Part shown: one piece after another, positions 1 through 8,816 of the stretch
Layout: each line of letters opens with the position of its first letter
Position numbering within the stretch: position 1 is the stretch's first letter
Assembly: GCA_001804045.1 (NCBI GenBank)
Contig: MHFD01000076.1
Coordinates: forward strand, 10,136-43,070
From: Omnitrophica bacterium RBG_13_46_9
GTDB lineage: Bacteria > Omnitrophota > Gorgyraeia > JABMRN01 > RBG-13-46-9
Direction of reading: 5' to 3'
Length of the DNA stretch: 32,935 nt
The notes under the pieces: model-generated
Database searches by the model: none
The model's input: the letters and a program-made list of their open reading frames with translations, nothing else
What the model was told of the DNA's origin: nothing
Program-made: the position numbers and the translations under genes

Positions 1-9
1 TCACCTCAT

Positions 10-1131
10 TTATATCTCTATAAACGTCTCTCTTATCGCAAGGGAAGCCCCTCCCTTCACGCAAGCATCCTCTCCTAGAATAGCCGGGACCAGCCTTACC
101 TTATCCAACATTCTCCGCAATATAAATCTGTCTATGCTCGCCTTTAAAGGATCAAAAAACACATTTCCAGCCTTCTCTATGCCTCCGCCTATTATGATGA
201 CTTCCGGCTCAAAAAGATTTATCAAATAAGCTATGCGCACCCCCAGGTTCATACCGGCCATCTTAACCAGATCAACAGCCATCTCATCATGCTCTGCCGT
301 TGCTTTTATCACCGTTTCCAGCGTGATGCGCTCTATGGCACCTCCCGCTATATCGATTATGTTTGTGCCCATACCGCGCTCGACTATCGTCTTTGCTTCG
401 TTGGCGATGCTAAGTCCCTGCCCCCATGACTTAAGATAGGCGTAACCGTTCTTATCATCGCCTGGCTCAAAAAATTCATTGTTGTTAATAAAAACTCCTT
501 GGCCGACGTCTCCAAAAATGTATATGAACCTGCCGGCCTCCCTCACATCCGGATTTAAGCTCTTTTCCCCGAAAGCCGCGCACAGTGCGCTTTCGGCTAT
601 CAACACAGGGACACCCGTCTCTGTCTCTATCAGGTCTTTTACCTTTATAATATCCGCTAAAACATCGCCTGAAACGCCTATCCCTATGTGTTTTACCTGA
701 GTTTTATCTATCTTTGAGGAATCAAGAAGTTTTTTTAATATTTCGTCTATAAAAGATTTCAAGTTTTCCCTCGCGTAGCCCTCAATCGATCCGTCGGTTA
801 ATACTTCCATATCCAAATCTGCAAGAACCCCCTTTATGCGGTCCTTGCATACACTTATACCTATCCCATATCCCCATCCCTTATTCAATTCGATAAGTTC
901 AGGCCTTCTGCCACCGCTTGAAATATCATATCCGCGCTCCAATATAAGACCTTTTTTTAGATACCCGTTGATGTAATTGGATACAGTAACAGCATTAATA
1001 TCTGTAAGTTTGGATAGCTCTGAGCGGGATGTCGGTTTGTGTTTTTGTATTAAATTCAAAAAAAGTAGGTTTTTCTTTTCGCGGTCACTTGAGGGGTTAG
1101 TCGTAAATTTTGTTTTCTTCTTCGGAATCAT
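10..1131 (-). CDS. ROK-family transcriptional regulator (NagC/XylR type)
   Basis: A 373-residue protein with an N-terminal winged helix-turn-helix at about residues 20-80 (TSRSELSKLTDINAVTVSNY, then a GGRRP wing), followed by an actin-fold ROK domain. ROK repressors of this build bind operator DNA and respond to a sugar or sugar phosphate, usually controlling carbohydrate genes. The glycine-rich GDVGQGVFI and VIIIGGGIEKAG segments of the fold are present. The zinc motif of classical ROK proteins (GHM, then CxCGxxGC) is absent, and the usual catalytic Asp region reads AESALCAAFGE. I therefore read it as a regulator with a degenerate kinase domain, not a sugar kinase. It points away from the glycan cluster. 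The ATG lies only 6 nt after a TATAAT sequence and has no clear ribosome binding site, so the mRNA may be leaderless. Its regulatory target cannot be read from the sequence. Confidence 0.85.
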   Translation of the reverse strand: MIPKKKTKFTTNPSSDREKKNLLFLNLIQKHKPTSRSELSKLTDINAVTVSNYINGYLKKGLILERGYDISSGGRRPELIELNKGWGYGIGISVCKDRIKGVLADLDMEVLTDGSIEGYARENLKSFIDEILKKLLDSSKIDKTQVKHIGIGVSGDVLADIIKVKDLIETETGVPVLIAESALCAAFGEKSLNPDVREAGRFIYIFGDVGQGVFINNNEFFEPGDDKNGYAYLKSWGQGLSIANEAKTIVERGMGTNIIDIAGGAIERITLETVIKATAEHDEMAVDLVKMAGMNLGVRIAYLINLFEPEVIIIGGGIEKAGNVFFDPLKASIDRFILRRMLDKVRLVPAILGEDACVKGGASLAIRETFIEI

Positions 1132-1137
1132 AAGGTT

Positions 1138-1143
1138 ATTATA
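1138..1143 (-). promoter_or_regulatory. -10 element abutting the ROK regulator start
   Basis: A perfect TATAAT on the minus strand ends 6 nt before the ATG of the ROK gene. This spacing would start transcription at or beside the A of the start codon. The -35 region is poor; TTGGGA at 15 nt spacing is the best I see. It is an inferred promoter for a leaderless message. Confidence 0.35.
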
Positions 1144-1655
1144 GCTTCGTCAGCATCTTCCCAAAGTTTCGGAATATCAATATAAAATGAAAATATCAAC
1201 CATAGTCCGCTCATAATCCCATCGTCCAATCGCCTATGAGCTGCAAAACACGGTTTCTCTTATCAACCTGGTAGGTATAGTTATCCTCCAGACTGCTGTC
1301 TAGCAATAGCATTGGCAAGAGAAATGTGCATTAAAAACTAACTTTTGACAAAAAAAGTTTACCATAAAATCAATAAAAAGTCAAATTTAGTCTGGGGACC
1401 ATCCGTATTACATCTGAATACTTTTTGCTCCGCTTAAAACATCGCTACTGAATATAAAAAAATGCCGGCTGTTCCCATAAACAAAGTCTAAGCATAGCTG
1501 CGGTTTCTTGTTTTGTTAGGCTCCGACGTATAGCGCAAGTATCGATCATTCCCTATCCAAATTTCTTGCGCAGCCTTTTGTTTTATGATATATTGAAATT
1601 TGACGCGGTAAAGTCTAACTTATTGTCGAACATCATATGGATATATTATGGTAAG
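1144..1655. other. Intergenic region upstream of the glycan cluster
   Basis: About 510 bases without a credible gene. A reading frame open from 1566 continues into the oxidoreductase, but its first 30 residues lack the family's start and the Rossmann fold begins just after the ATG at 1656. The region must contain the promoter of the plus-strand cluster. TTGACA at 1345-1350 has TAAAAT only 14 nt downstream, and TTGACG at 1600-1605 has TATTGT 15 nt downstream. Neither is convincing. No tRNA, array or transposon end was seen. Confidence 0.5.
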
Positions 1656-3050
1656 ATGAACACTGATAAGGGTAAAATAATTATATTGGGGGCCGGGATT
1701 ACCGGCCTGGTCCTGGCCGAGCGGCTCTCCAGGACGCTTAAGGAGAGGGTAGTAGTGGTCGAAAAGGAAAATTTTTTGGGCGGCCTTGCATCCACCCTTT
1801 CCGACGAAGACCTGTCATTTGATTTGGGTTCCCATAGAATACACAGCGATTTTCCTCCGGAACTCATCGCATATCTCGAGAAGACTATCGGCGTAAAACT
1901 GATAAAAAGATCCAGAAGAGGCGCGTTATACTACAACGGAAAATACCTGCGGTATCCCCCTAATGTATTTAATTTCCTGAAAGTGCTCTCATTCAGAAAC
2001 ACCTTAAGACTCGCCGTCAGCTATCTAAAGAGATTCGACTATTCTCACCGCGACGCGGTAAACTACCAGGAGGCCATGATAAGGGCCGTGGGGAAGAAAA
2101 TATATGTGGCGTTCTACAAGAATTTCGCGCGTAAACTCTGGGGCGTGGACCCAAAAAGGATGTCGATTGACGGGATGAGAAGAAGAAATACCTTTTTGAA
2201 CCTCCAGTCAATAACAAAAAGCGTATGCGGCAAAGACAGGTATTTTTTCTATCCGATACATGGAATAGGCGATATAGCAAAGAAGCTGGAAAGCTCCATC
2301 CTTGAGAATAACGGAAAGATCATAAAAGGCGCGAAGATAAACGGGTTTTCATTAGACAGCGGCAGGGTGACAAGGATCATAATAGAAGGCCTTGACGGCG
2401 CTAAGGACGAGATAGAGAGCTCTATAGTCGCTTCGACCGTTCCCATAGATTCGCTTTTCGGGATCCTTTACGGGCACCACACACCGGCAAGCGGGCTTAC
2501 ATGGAGGGGGTTGAGGATATTGTATATACATATGCGTGAACTTTTGGAAGCCCGGAATGAAACTTTTTACTTTCCCAGGTTAGATATAAAATTCGGCAGG
2601 GTCTCTGATATAGGTAAATTCTCCCCTTACATCAACGCTTTCGCAGGCGGGACCTTATTGACGGTTGAGGTGCCCTGTACGCCGGGAGATAGGCTTTGGG
2701 ACGCGGATGATAAAGAGCTGTTGGACATATGCGTAAGGGACCTGATTAAAACGGGTGTCCTTACGGGTTATCCCGATGTCTCAAAATATTTTTCCATACA
2801 CCTGGAAAAGGCGTATCCTGTATTCGAAATAGGTTGGAGGGAGAAATTTATCGGCATGCATAGCCAGCTGGACAAGATTTTGAATCTTTTCACCATCGGC
2901 AGGAAAGGCTTATTCTTGCATTGCAATATAGACCACTGCATAATCCAGGGATTGGAATTGGCGGATTTTATCCTGCAGGATAAATGGCGCGATAAAGATC
3001 TGTGGAATAAAAAAATGTCGAGGTTCCTGCAATTCTGCGCAAGGGATTAA
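1656..3050 (+). CDS. FAD-dependent oxidoreductase, amine oxidase / UDP-galactopyranose mutase-like
   Basis: A 464-residue flavoprotein. The N-terminus carries a Rossmann dinucleotide site (GAGITGL, residues 12-18, then acidic VVEKE at the end of strand 2 and GGLAST). It continues with a DLGSHRIH segment, FYKNFARKLWGVDPKRMS in the middle and FYPIHGIGDIAKKL, the order seen in protoporphyrinogen-oxidase-like and UDP-galactopyranose-mutase-like proteins of polysaccharide clusters. A role on a sugar nucleotide or a lipid-linked intermediate is likely, but the substrate is not identifiable. I chose ATG 1656 because the Rossmann strand follows directly. A longer frame from 1566 adds 30 residues of poor quality. 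It is the first gene of the plus-strand cluster and is separated by 138 nt from the next gene, so it could be transcribed separately. Confidence 0.8.
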   Translation: MNTDKGKIIILGAGITGLVLAERLSRTLKERVVVVEKENFLGGLASTLSDEDLSFDLGSHRIHSDFPPELIAYLEKTIGVKLIKRSRRGALYYNGKYLRYPPNVFNFLKVLSFRNTLRLAVSYLKRFDYSHRDAVNYQEAMIRAVGKKIYVAFYKNFARKLWGVDPKRMSIDGMRRRNTFLNLQSITKSVCGKDRYFFYPIHGIGDIAKKLESSILENNGKIIKGAKINGFSLDSGRVTRIIIEGLDGAKDEIESSIVASTVPIDSLFGILYGHHTPASGLTWRGLRILYIHMRELLEARNETFYFPRLDIKFGRVSDIGKFSPYINAFAGGTLLTVEVPCTPGDRLWDADDKELLDICVRDLIKTGVLTGYPDVSKYFSIHLEKAYPVFEIGWREKFIGMHSQLDKILNLFTIGRKGLFLHCNIDHCIIQGLELADFILQDKWRDKDLWNKKMSRFLQFCARD

Positions 3051-3188
3051 GAGAGCCTAAATGCTTTGCCGGTTTCCCGAGGGGGCATACGGATTTGCTT
3101 CGCTTTTACACGGATTGACGCCGATAAGACGCGGATACCGTGAATAATCTATGTAAAAATAATCGAAATCTTCAAATATAGGAAACCC
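3051..3188. other. Short spacer in the glycan cluster
   Basis: A 138-nt gap that holds no gene. It contains short, imperfect repeats of the type ACGGATT / GACGC / GCGGAT at about 3098-3136 and TTGACG at 3115-3120 without a good -10. An AGGAAA ribosome binding site (about 3180-3185) serves the GTG start at 3189. Confidence 0.4.
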
Positions 3189-4535
3189 GTGTCTATAGAT
3201 TTTAAAATAAAAGATTTCGCATATCCCGCAGAGATTTTAAAGCTCAGGTCTTTTCTGGAAAAAAGCCAGTGGTTCACGCGGGAGAGGCTGGAATACTATC
3301 AGCTCAAAAGGCTGCGGTTGATGTTAAGCCATGCCTATAAGAACGTCCCGTACTATTCGGAGCTATTCGCCAGATTAAAACTCACCCCATCTGATTTCAG
3401 AAGCATCGAGGACCTGAAGAAGGTCCCGCCGCTTGCCAAAAAAGACTTAAAAGAGAACTTTCATAAGCTGGTGGCAAAAAACGCGAAAAGGTTTAACCCC
3501 ATCCTCTGCAGGACCTCCGGTACCTCGGGACACCCCATAGAGTTCTACCTGGATAAGAATTCCAATATCCTTGAATTCTGCTATTATTGGAGATGCTGGT
3601 CCTGGGCGGGTTACAGACTGGGGATGTCTTTCATGGAATTCTCGTTTCATCATTTTCTGAATACAAGCATAAAAGAAGTCGCCTGCCATTCGTTATTGAC
3701 CAACAGATTGATCATCAATCCCGCGCAAATCTCATGTGAAAGTATCGATAAAATCGTCGGAAACATAAAAAGATATAAGCCCATGTTCGTAAAAGGCACG
3801 CCTTCGGCTATTTACATATTCTCGGTCCTTTTGGAAAAGAAAGGTTGCATGGGGGGCCTACCTTTCAAAGGCGTCTTCACCACCGGGGAGCTGGTCCTTC
3901 CTTATCAAAAAGAAAGAATAGAGAAGGTTCTAAATTGCAAGATACTGGACTCTTATGGGCACATGGAAAGAGCTATAGCTGTCTCTCAATGCCCGCAAGG
4001 GACATATCACATAAACTCCGAATATGGCATTTTGGAAGTAGAGACGGGCGAGAAGCCATCATCCGATAAGGGGATAACCGGTCAGATCATAGGGACTTCC
4101 CTACATAATTTTGCAATGCCGCTTATAAGATATAAAATCGGGGATCTGATAGAACTCGACAGGCGCCATGATAACAGGTGTGTGTGCGGAAGGGGCCTGC
4201 CTGCTATTAAAAAAATATACGGGAGGACCCAGGACGTCATCGTGACTAAAGAAGGGAGATTTATAACGAATATATTCCCTTTTTTCGATCTTTGGAAAAA
4301 CATCCTGTGGTTCCAGCTTGTCCAGGAAGATATCGATAAATTTAAACTAATGCTTGTCAAAGATTCGGGTTTCGAGGATAAAGGCATCGACGAACAGTTA
4401 TACACGCTAAAAAGCATATTGGGTAAGGACGCGAAAATCGAGCTGCGATTTTTTAAATTGGACGAGATAAATATCGAAGGCGGCAATAAGTATAGGCCTA
4501 TTGTCTCGCGGGTAGACGTTGCCAAATTTATATGA
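3189..4535 (+). CDS. CapK/PaaK-like adenylate-forming enzyme (phenylacetate-CoA ligase family)
   Basis: A 448-residue member of the ANL superfamily. The phosphate-binding loop RTSGTSG is at residues 108-114. A YGHMER segment stands where family members have the acyl-adenylate motif, and RYKIGDLIEL followed by CVCGRGLP matches the RYxxGD and Cys-rich region typical of PaaK/CapK proteins. PaaK proper makes phenylacetyl-CoA, but homologues such as CapK sit in capsule and exopolysaccharide clusters and probably activate an acyl group for transfer to sugar. The context supports the latter role here. The start is GTG with AGGAAA just upstream. The stop overlaps the next start in an ATGA arrangement (4532-4535), so the two genes are translationally coupled. 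The acyl substrate is unknown. Confidence 0.85.
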   Translation: MSIDFKIKDFAYPAEILKLRSFLEKSQWFTRERLEYYQLKRLRLMLSHAYKNVPYYSELFARLKLTPSDFRSIEDLKKVPPLAKKDLKENFHKLVAKNAKRFNPILCRTSGTSGHPIEFYLDKNSNILEFCYYWRCWSWAGYRLGMSFMEFSFHHFLNTSIKEVACHSLLTNRLIINPAQISCESIDKIVGNIKRYKPMFVKGTPSAIYIFSVLLEKKGCMGGLPFKGVFTTGELVLPYQKERIEKVLNCKILDSYGHMERAIAVSQCPQGTYHINSEYGILEVETGEKPSSDKGITGQIIGTSLHNFAMPLIRYKIGDLIELDRRHDNRCVCGRGLPAIKKIYGRTQDVIVTKEGRFITNIFPFFDLWKNILWFQLVQEDIDKFKLMLVKDSGFEDKGIDEQLYTLKSILGKDAKIELRFFKLDEINIEGGNKYRPIVSRVDVAKFI

Positions 4536-5581
4536 AACCTCCGGTAGATATTCATAAAACGCCGGATCTTTTGCGAAGATTTGAGCCTCCCGTGCTTATC
4601 GTAAGCACGGTTGTGGGCAGGGGCATGCACAGCATAGGTGAGGCGGTCAGGGAAAGATTTCCGGAAAAATACAAGGTCTGCCATATCCCTATCGAAGAGT
4701 TTTTGCCCGAAAACGCGGTAAACGAAGATCTGAAAAGATATAAAATAATCTCTGACAAATTCACCGCGCTTCTATATCTCATTTATAGTGTCCCTTTTTT
4801 CTATTACAGGAAATATTTAAGGGAAAAATTTTTAAACAGGGCCTCTTTAAAAAGACTAAAAGCGAAGATAGAAGCGTTAAATGCGAAGACGGTCATCTGT
4901 ATAAGCCACCGTCCGGCATTCTGGGTTTCGAGCCTAAAAAGAAAAGAAAAGATGAGATTCAATCTCTGGGGGGTCCTGGGGGAATACGGAAGAAGTCTGG
5001 GATGGAAATATATATTCTGGGAAGAGGTCGATGGTTTTTTGTCTTCTGTGGATAGGCACGAGCTTGATTTTGATTTCCCGCCCCGCTTAGAGTTTATCAA
5101 AACAGATCTTCCTGTCAGACAGAAATTCTATGATGTCTCGGAAACAAAACCCGATAGGAACTCTGTCCTGCTAGTCTGCGGTTTTTGGGGTCAGGGCCCT
5201 TTATATGAGACGGCAAGATCGTTATTACAGAAACTGCCTCAACTTAACATCTATATCATCTGCGGGGAAAACAAAAAACAATACTATAGGCTCAAGGCGT
5301 ATTTTAAAGACAATCCAAATATAAAGGTCTATGCTACCGTGGAAACCCTGGCCCCCTTCATGAAAGAGTGCGCCAGCATAATCACCAAGCCCGGTATCTC
5401 TACGATTTTAGAAGCCTCTGCGGCGCAAAGAAAGATATTCCTGTTGAAAGGCATGCCTGTCGCCGAAGACAACAACGCCAGATACGCGATAGGCAATCTC
5501 AGCGCCGAGTGGTTTGAAATAGAACGCTTTAAAAACTGGTGCATTGACTCCCGGGAAACCGCGGGGTCATGCAAACAATAA
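4532..5581 (+). CDS. GT28-like glycosyltransferase (MurG / diacylglycerol glycosyltransferase type)
   Basis: A 349-residue protein with two Rossmann-like halves. The N-terminal half begins VLIVSTVVGRGMHSIGEAV, resembling the GxGH acceptor loop of the MGDG-synthase N-terminal domain. The C-terminal half has VLLVCGFWGQGP, IYIICGENKKQYY, then KPGISTILEAS and a late PVAEDNNARY, matching the nucleotide-sugar-binding signature of GT28 enzymes (KPGG..T..EA followed by an E..NA motif). Family members glycosylate membrane lipids on the cytoplasmic face, so a lipid-linked or glycolipid acceptor is a reasonable inference. It starts inside the stop of the CapK-like gene and overlaps the following radical SAM gene by 13 nt. 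The exact acceptor and sugar are not predictable. Confidence 0.7.
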   Translation: MKPPVDIHKTPDLLRRFEPPVLIVSTVVGRGMHSIGEAVRERFPEKYKVCHIPIEEFLPENAVNEDLKRYKIISDKFTALLYLIYSVPFFYYRKYLREKFLNRASLKRLKAKIEALNAKTVICISHRPAFWVSSLKRKEKMRFNLWGVLGEYGRSLGWKYIFWEEVDGFLSSVDRHELDFDFPPRLEFIKTDLPVRQKFYDVSETKPDRNSVLLVCGFWGQGPLYETARSLLQKLPQLNIYIICGENKKQYYRLKAYFKDNPNIKVYATVETLAPFMKECASIITKPGISTILEASAAQRKIFLLKGMPVAEDNNARYAIGNLSAEWFEIERFKNWCIDSRETAGSCKQ

Positions 5582-6753
5582 ATCCCATGCCTATCCCTTT
5601 AAAATTGTCGGTTTTAAGACTTGTTTATGCCCACCCTCTTTATGCGCGGCATCTTATTGAAAAAAAATTCAGGTTTCGCCGGCGCTTCAGGCGAATAGCA
5701 AAATGTCCGGACAAAGACAACGCTGTCTTGCCGCCTTTAGTGTATAAATTTATCCTGACGTTAAGATGCAACCTGAACTGCAGGATGTGTATGCTCTGGG
5801 GCGAACGCGGCTGGTGTAAAAAAGAACCGCGGGATACGACCTCCGGGGAGCTGGATTGGGACATCGTCAAGCGCATCGTCAGCCAGAGCGGTCATTACCG
5901 CCCTTCTTACATCCTTTCGGGCGGCGAACCGTTGCTCTATTCTCATTTTGAAGATCTGGCGGAATCGTTGGGGAAAACAAGGTCTTTTGCCTATATCTGC
6001 ACAAACGGGCTTTTGCTGGACAGATTTAAAGACACTATCTCCAAAAACCCTTATCTTACTTTTCTGGTATCCCTGGACGGGTTACGGGACGAAAATGACT
6101 CTTTGAGGGGAAAAGGCGTCTACGATAAGGTAGTGGAAAACATAAGTCTTTTAAAGGCCATTAAGAGGCCCCCGTATATAGGGATACAGTTCACGATATA
6201 CCCTGACAATGTGGCTATAATGTATGATTTCTGCAGGGAAATGGCAAGGTTAAAAATCGACTGGATCCTCCTGAACCCATGCTGGTTCATATCAGAGACG
6301 CAGGCAAAGGAATACGAAAGCGTCATGGTGAATGATTTCGGAGTACGGCCCAAAACGCATTCGGGGTACCTGTCCGTTCCCGATTTTGATAAAGAAGAAT
6401 TCGTGAAACAACTCCGGAAAATCAGAGACCGGAGTTGGCCAATGCAGGTCTCGTGTTATCTGAAAGAGCCGGAACATGTTTACACATATGCCGACACCCC
6501 CGAGGTGCCCCCGGGAAACGGGTTTTGTTACAAACAGTGGCTCAGGCTGGATATCGCGCCTGACGGGGAGGTATGTCCCTGCATACAATTTCCGGATCTG
6601 AAGTTCGGCAATTTAAAAGAAAAAAGCGCCTTAGAAATATGGAATTCCCCTTCCTACGAGAGATTCAGGAAAATACTAAGAAAAAGGTGTCTTCCTGTTT
6701 GCAGCAAGTGTGACTGCCTCTATTTATACGACGCCGGCAGAAAATATCTTTGA
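5569..6753 (+). CDS. Radical SAM/SPASM-domain protein
   Basis: A 394-residue protein with the canonical iron-sulfur motif CNLNCRMC (Cys67, 71, 74) in the first strand of the radical SAM barrel, followed by LSGGEPLLY, the GGE region that contacts SAM. The C-terminal part carries further cysteines (GFCYKQW, VCPCIQFPD, then LPVCSKCDCLY) typical of a SPASM domain that binds auxiliary clusters. SPASM enzymes modify peptides or sugars and include dehydrogenases and epimerases. Here the neighbours suggest a glycan or lipid-linked substrate. The first ATG (5569) overlaps the upstream stop; an alternative ATG at 5587 lies just after it. Neither has a strong ribosome binding site, so translational coupling is likely. 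The chemistry is not predictable from sequence. Confidence 0.85.
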   Translation: MQTINPMPIPLKLSVLRLVYAHPLYARHLIEKKFRFRRRFRRIAKCPDKDNAVLPPLVYKFILTLRCNLNCRMCMLWGERGWCKKEPRDTTSGELDWDIVKRIVSQSGHYRPSYILSGGEPLLYSHFEDLAESLGKTRSFAYICTNGLLLDRFKDTISKNPYLTFLVSLDGLRDENDSLRGKGVYDKVVENISLLKAIKRPPYIGIQFTIYPDNVAIMYDFCREMARLKIDWILLNPCWFISETQAKEYESVMVNDFGVRPKTHSGYLSVPDFDKEEFVKQLRKIRDRSWPMQVSCYLKEPEHVYTYADTPEVPPGNGFCYKQWLRLDIAPDGEVCPCIQFPDLKFGNLKEKSALEIWNSPSYERFRKILRKRCLPVCSKCDCLYLYDAGRKYL

Positions 6754-6786
6754 CGCAAGGGGTTCTTAAATATTTCGGGACTTCCT

Positions 6787-8052
6787 ATGAAGATACTTAT
6801 ATTCTCTTATTACCTGCCTCACAACGACATAGACCAATATACCTTAAGGATACACTTAAAAACGCTCTCTCAGGATAATGAAATAATTTTGGTCTGCGGG
6901 GTGCGGAAGGGAGAAGAAGGCCTGTTAGAGGATACCCGCAAATATTGCGCGAAAGTCTATGCCGTAAAACTGGACCTGCCCAATCTTTCCTGGAGATTAA
7001 AAGACATTTCCGCGGCATTTCTCCTAAGGGGAACGATGAACTGTCTCCGATTTTTGCCTCCCGCCAAGCTCCCCTGGGATAGGTTGCTGATCATGCCTCT
7101 TTTTTTCTTTTTCAGAAAAGAACTGTCCGACAGATTAAAAGAGGCTTTCCAGAGGGAAAAGCCGGATCTGGTCCATTTTCACAAGATAATAACCTCCGCC
7201 CACAGAGAAGACATCCCCCGTCATGTGCCATCGGTCTTTTTTGACGACGACGCAATAAGCAGACTATTCTACGCCAGCATGATCGCTGAAAAATCCTTTC
7301 CGGCCAAGGCGTATTATCTTATAAGATATCTGGGAGCCAAAAAGTGGGAGAAGCTGATACTGCCTTCGTTTAAAAAAGTGGTCATTTTATCGGAAAACGA
7401 CAGAAAATGGCTAACGGGCATCAACCCTTTCCTCTCTAATGTGGAGCCGATACACTATGTGGTGGATACGGAGCTCTTTAAGCCTGCGCCTGTCACGGAA
7501 GATTTTCCTTCGGTAATATTTTTTGGAACGCTTTCTCTTTCCTACAATAGAGAAGCCGCGGAATATTTCGCAGGCGCCATCCTCCCGCTTATCAGAAAGG
7601 AAATCCCGCAATTGAGATTTTACATCGTCGGCCCGGACCCTTCCTTAAAAATAAGAAGCCTGTCCAAAAATCCTTTAAACAAGGTGGTCAGCAAAGTAAC
7701 GGGTCATGCGGAGGACCTTCGCGGCCATATAGCAAAATCCGCTGTCTGCATAGTCCCCCTTAATAAAACCGTAGGCGTTAAATCCAGAATATTGATCGCC
7801 ATGAGCATGGCTAAAACCGTGGTCGCGACAAGCGCGGCCGCGCAAGGGGTGGAGGGTTTAAAAGACGGGGAAAATATAATTATCGCCGATACGCCTTCCC
7901 TATTTGCTGAAAAAGTGGTGTATTTAATAAGAAACCGCGAGGTGAATAACGGGATCGGAGTTAAGGCCCGTGAGCTGATAATCAGGGAATACTGTAGCCG
8001 CAGGTGGAAGGAGCAATGGGAAACCATATACAGGAGTCTTATAAAAACCTAG
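6787..8052 (+). CDS. Glycosyltransferase, GT4-like (GT-B fold)
   Basis: A 421-residue GT-B protein. The N-terminal domain (residues 1-200) starts MKILIFSYYLPH and includes KPDLVHFHK. The C-terminal domain begins near residue 235 with PSVIFFGTLSLSYN, continues with LRFYIVGPDPS and GHAEDLRGHIAKSAVCIVPL, and has KSRILIAMSMAKTVVAT in the sugar-nucleotide donor region. The usual GT4 E-x7-E motif is not clearly preserved at that place; SRILIAMSMAKTVVATS stands there, as in some sugar transferases of exosortase-linked clusters. It is likely cytosolic and adds one sugar to a glycan chain. The gap to the upstream radical SAM gene is 33 nt, and the 3' end overlaps the sulfotransferase gene, supporting one transcript. 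Confidence 0.8.
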   Translation: MKILIFSYYLPHNDIDQYTLRIHLKTLSQDNEIILVCGVRKGEEGLLEDTRKYCAKVYAVKLDLPNLSWRLKDISAAFLLRGTMNCLRFLPPAKLPWDRLLIMPLFFFFRKELSDRLKEAFQREKPDLVHFHKIITSAHREDIPRHVPSVFFDDDAISRLFYASMIAEKSFPAKAYYLIRYLGAKKWEKLILPSFKKVVILSENDRKWLTGINPFLSNVEPIHYVVDTELFKPAPVTEDFPSVIFFGTLSLSYNREAAEYFAGAILPLIRKEIPQLRFYIVGPDPSLKIRSLSKNPLNKVVSKVTGHAEDLRGHIAKSAVCIVPLNKTVGVKSRILIAMSMAKTVVATSAAAQGVEGLKDGENIIIADTPSLFAEKVVYLIRNREVNNGIGVKARELIIREYCSRRWKEQWETIYRSLIKT

Positions 8053-8816
8053 GCATCAAGATCGGGCCTATGGTTATGCGCGCTTTAGGATATCTTCCGA
8101 TTACGGAATCCAGTGATGACGACGTATTTATAGTTTCCTATCCGAGGAGCGGAAACAGCTGGCTAGCCCACCTTATCCTGGGTATCTTTTATGACGAAAA
8201 TCCCGAGACTATCCGCTATTCCGCGGTCCGCAACATGATCCCGGATGTGCATCTAAAACGTTGCTACAGGCGTTGCCATAGCCCGATGTTCTTTAAATCA
8301 CACCATCTTCCAAGGCCGGAATATAAACGTGTCTTGTATATTGCGAGAGACGGCCGGGATGTAATGGTGTCATGCTATCATTATTATTCGGCATCTCTCG
8401 GTAAAGATATCGATTTCATGGAGATGATCCGGGGGAAGGGCCTGGATTTCGGCAAATGGCATGACCATGTCGAATCCTGGCTATCAAACCCCTATAAAGC
8501 AAAGATGCTTCTTGTCAAATACGAAGACATGGTGAAAGACACGGTCGGTGAATTAAAAAGACTTTGCATTTTTTTCGGGATAAAAAAGGATATTTCGGTC
8601 CTTGAAACCGCTGCAGAGCGGGCTTCATTCGAAAAGTTACGGCAAAAAGAAATAAAGCACGGCATTGATTACAGGGGTTGGCCGCGGGATAAGATGTTTT
8701 TCCGCAGAGGCAAAGTCGGAAGCTATAAAGATGAGATGCCATGGGACGCGTTGGAGGCGTTTACAGGCGAGGCCGAGGGCACTCTACGAAAACTGGGTTA
8801 TTTATGCGGCGATTGA
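8016..8816 (+). CDS. Sulfotransferase (PAPS-dependent)
   Basis: A 266-residue protein of the sulfotransferase family. The 5'-phosphosulfate loop VSYPRSGNSWLAHLI is near residues 36-50. FKSHHLP holds the position where the catalytic His/Lys pair usually lies, and VLYIARDGRDVMVSCYHYY is the 3'-phosphate-binding element with its Arg and Ser. The late segment FRRGKVGSYKDEM resembles the RKGxxGDWK motif of cytosolic-type sulfotransferases. It would transfer sulfate from PAPS to a hydroxyl on the product of this cluster. I chose ATG 8016 because a GGAAGGAG / AGGTGG stretch precedes it; a GTG at 8004 lies within that ribosome binding site. It overlaps the GT4 gene by 37 nt and the next radical SAM gene by 13 nt. 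Confidence 0.85.
   Translation: MGNHIQESYKNLGIKIGPMVMRALGYLPITESSDDDVFIVSYPRSGNSWLAHLILGIFYDENPETIRYSAVRNMIPDVHLKRCYRRCHSPMFFKSHHLPRPEYKRVLYIARDGRDVMVSCYHYYSASLGKDIDFMEMIRGKGLDFGKWHDHVESWLSNPYKAKMLLVKYEDMVKDTVGELKRLCIFFGIKKDISVLETAAERASFEKLRQKEIKHGIDYRGWPRDKMFFRRGKVGSYKDEMPWDALEAFTGEAEGTLRKLGYLCGD

Noticed and set aside
4082..4684. A 200-codon open frame on the minus strand across the end of the CapK-like gene
   Set aside because: It is antisense to clearly coding sequence with family motifs, has no recognisable domain or ribosome binding site, and has the low-complexity composition of a shadow frame.
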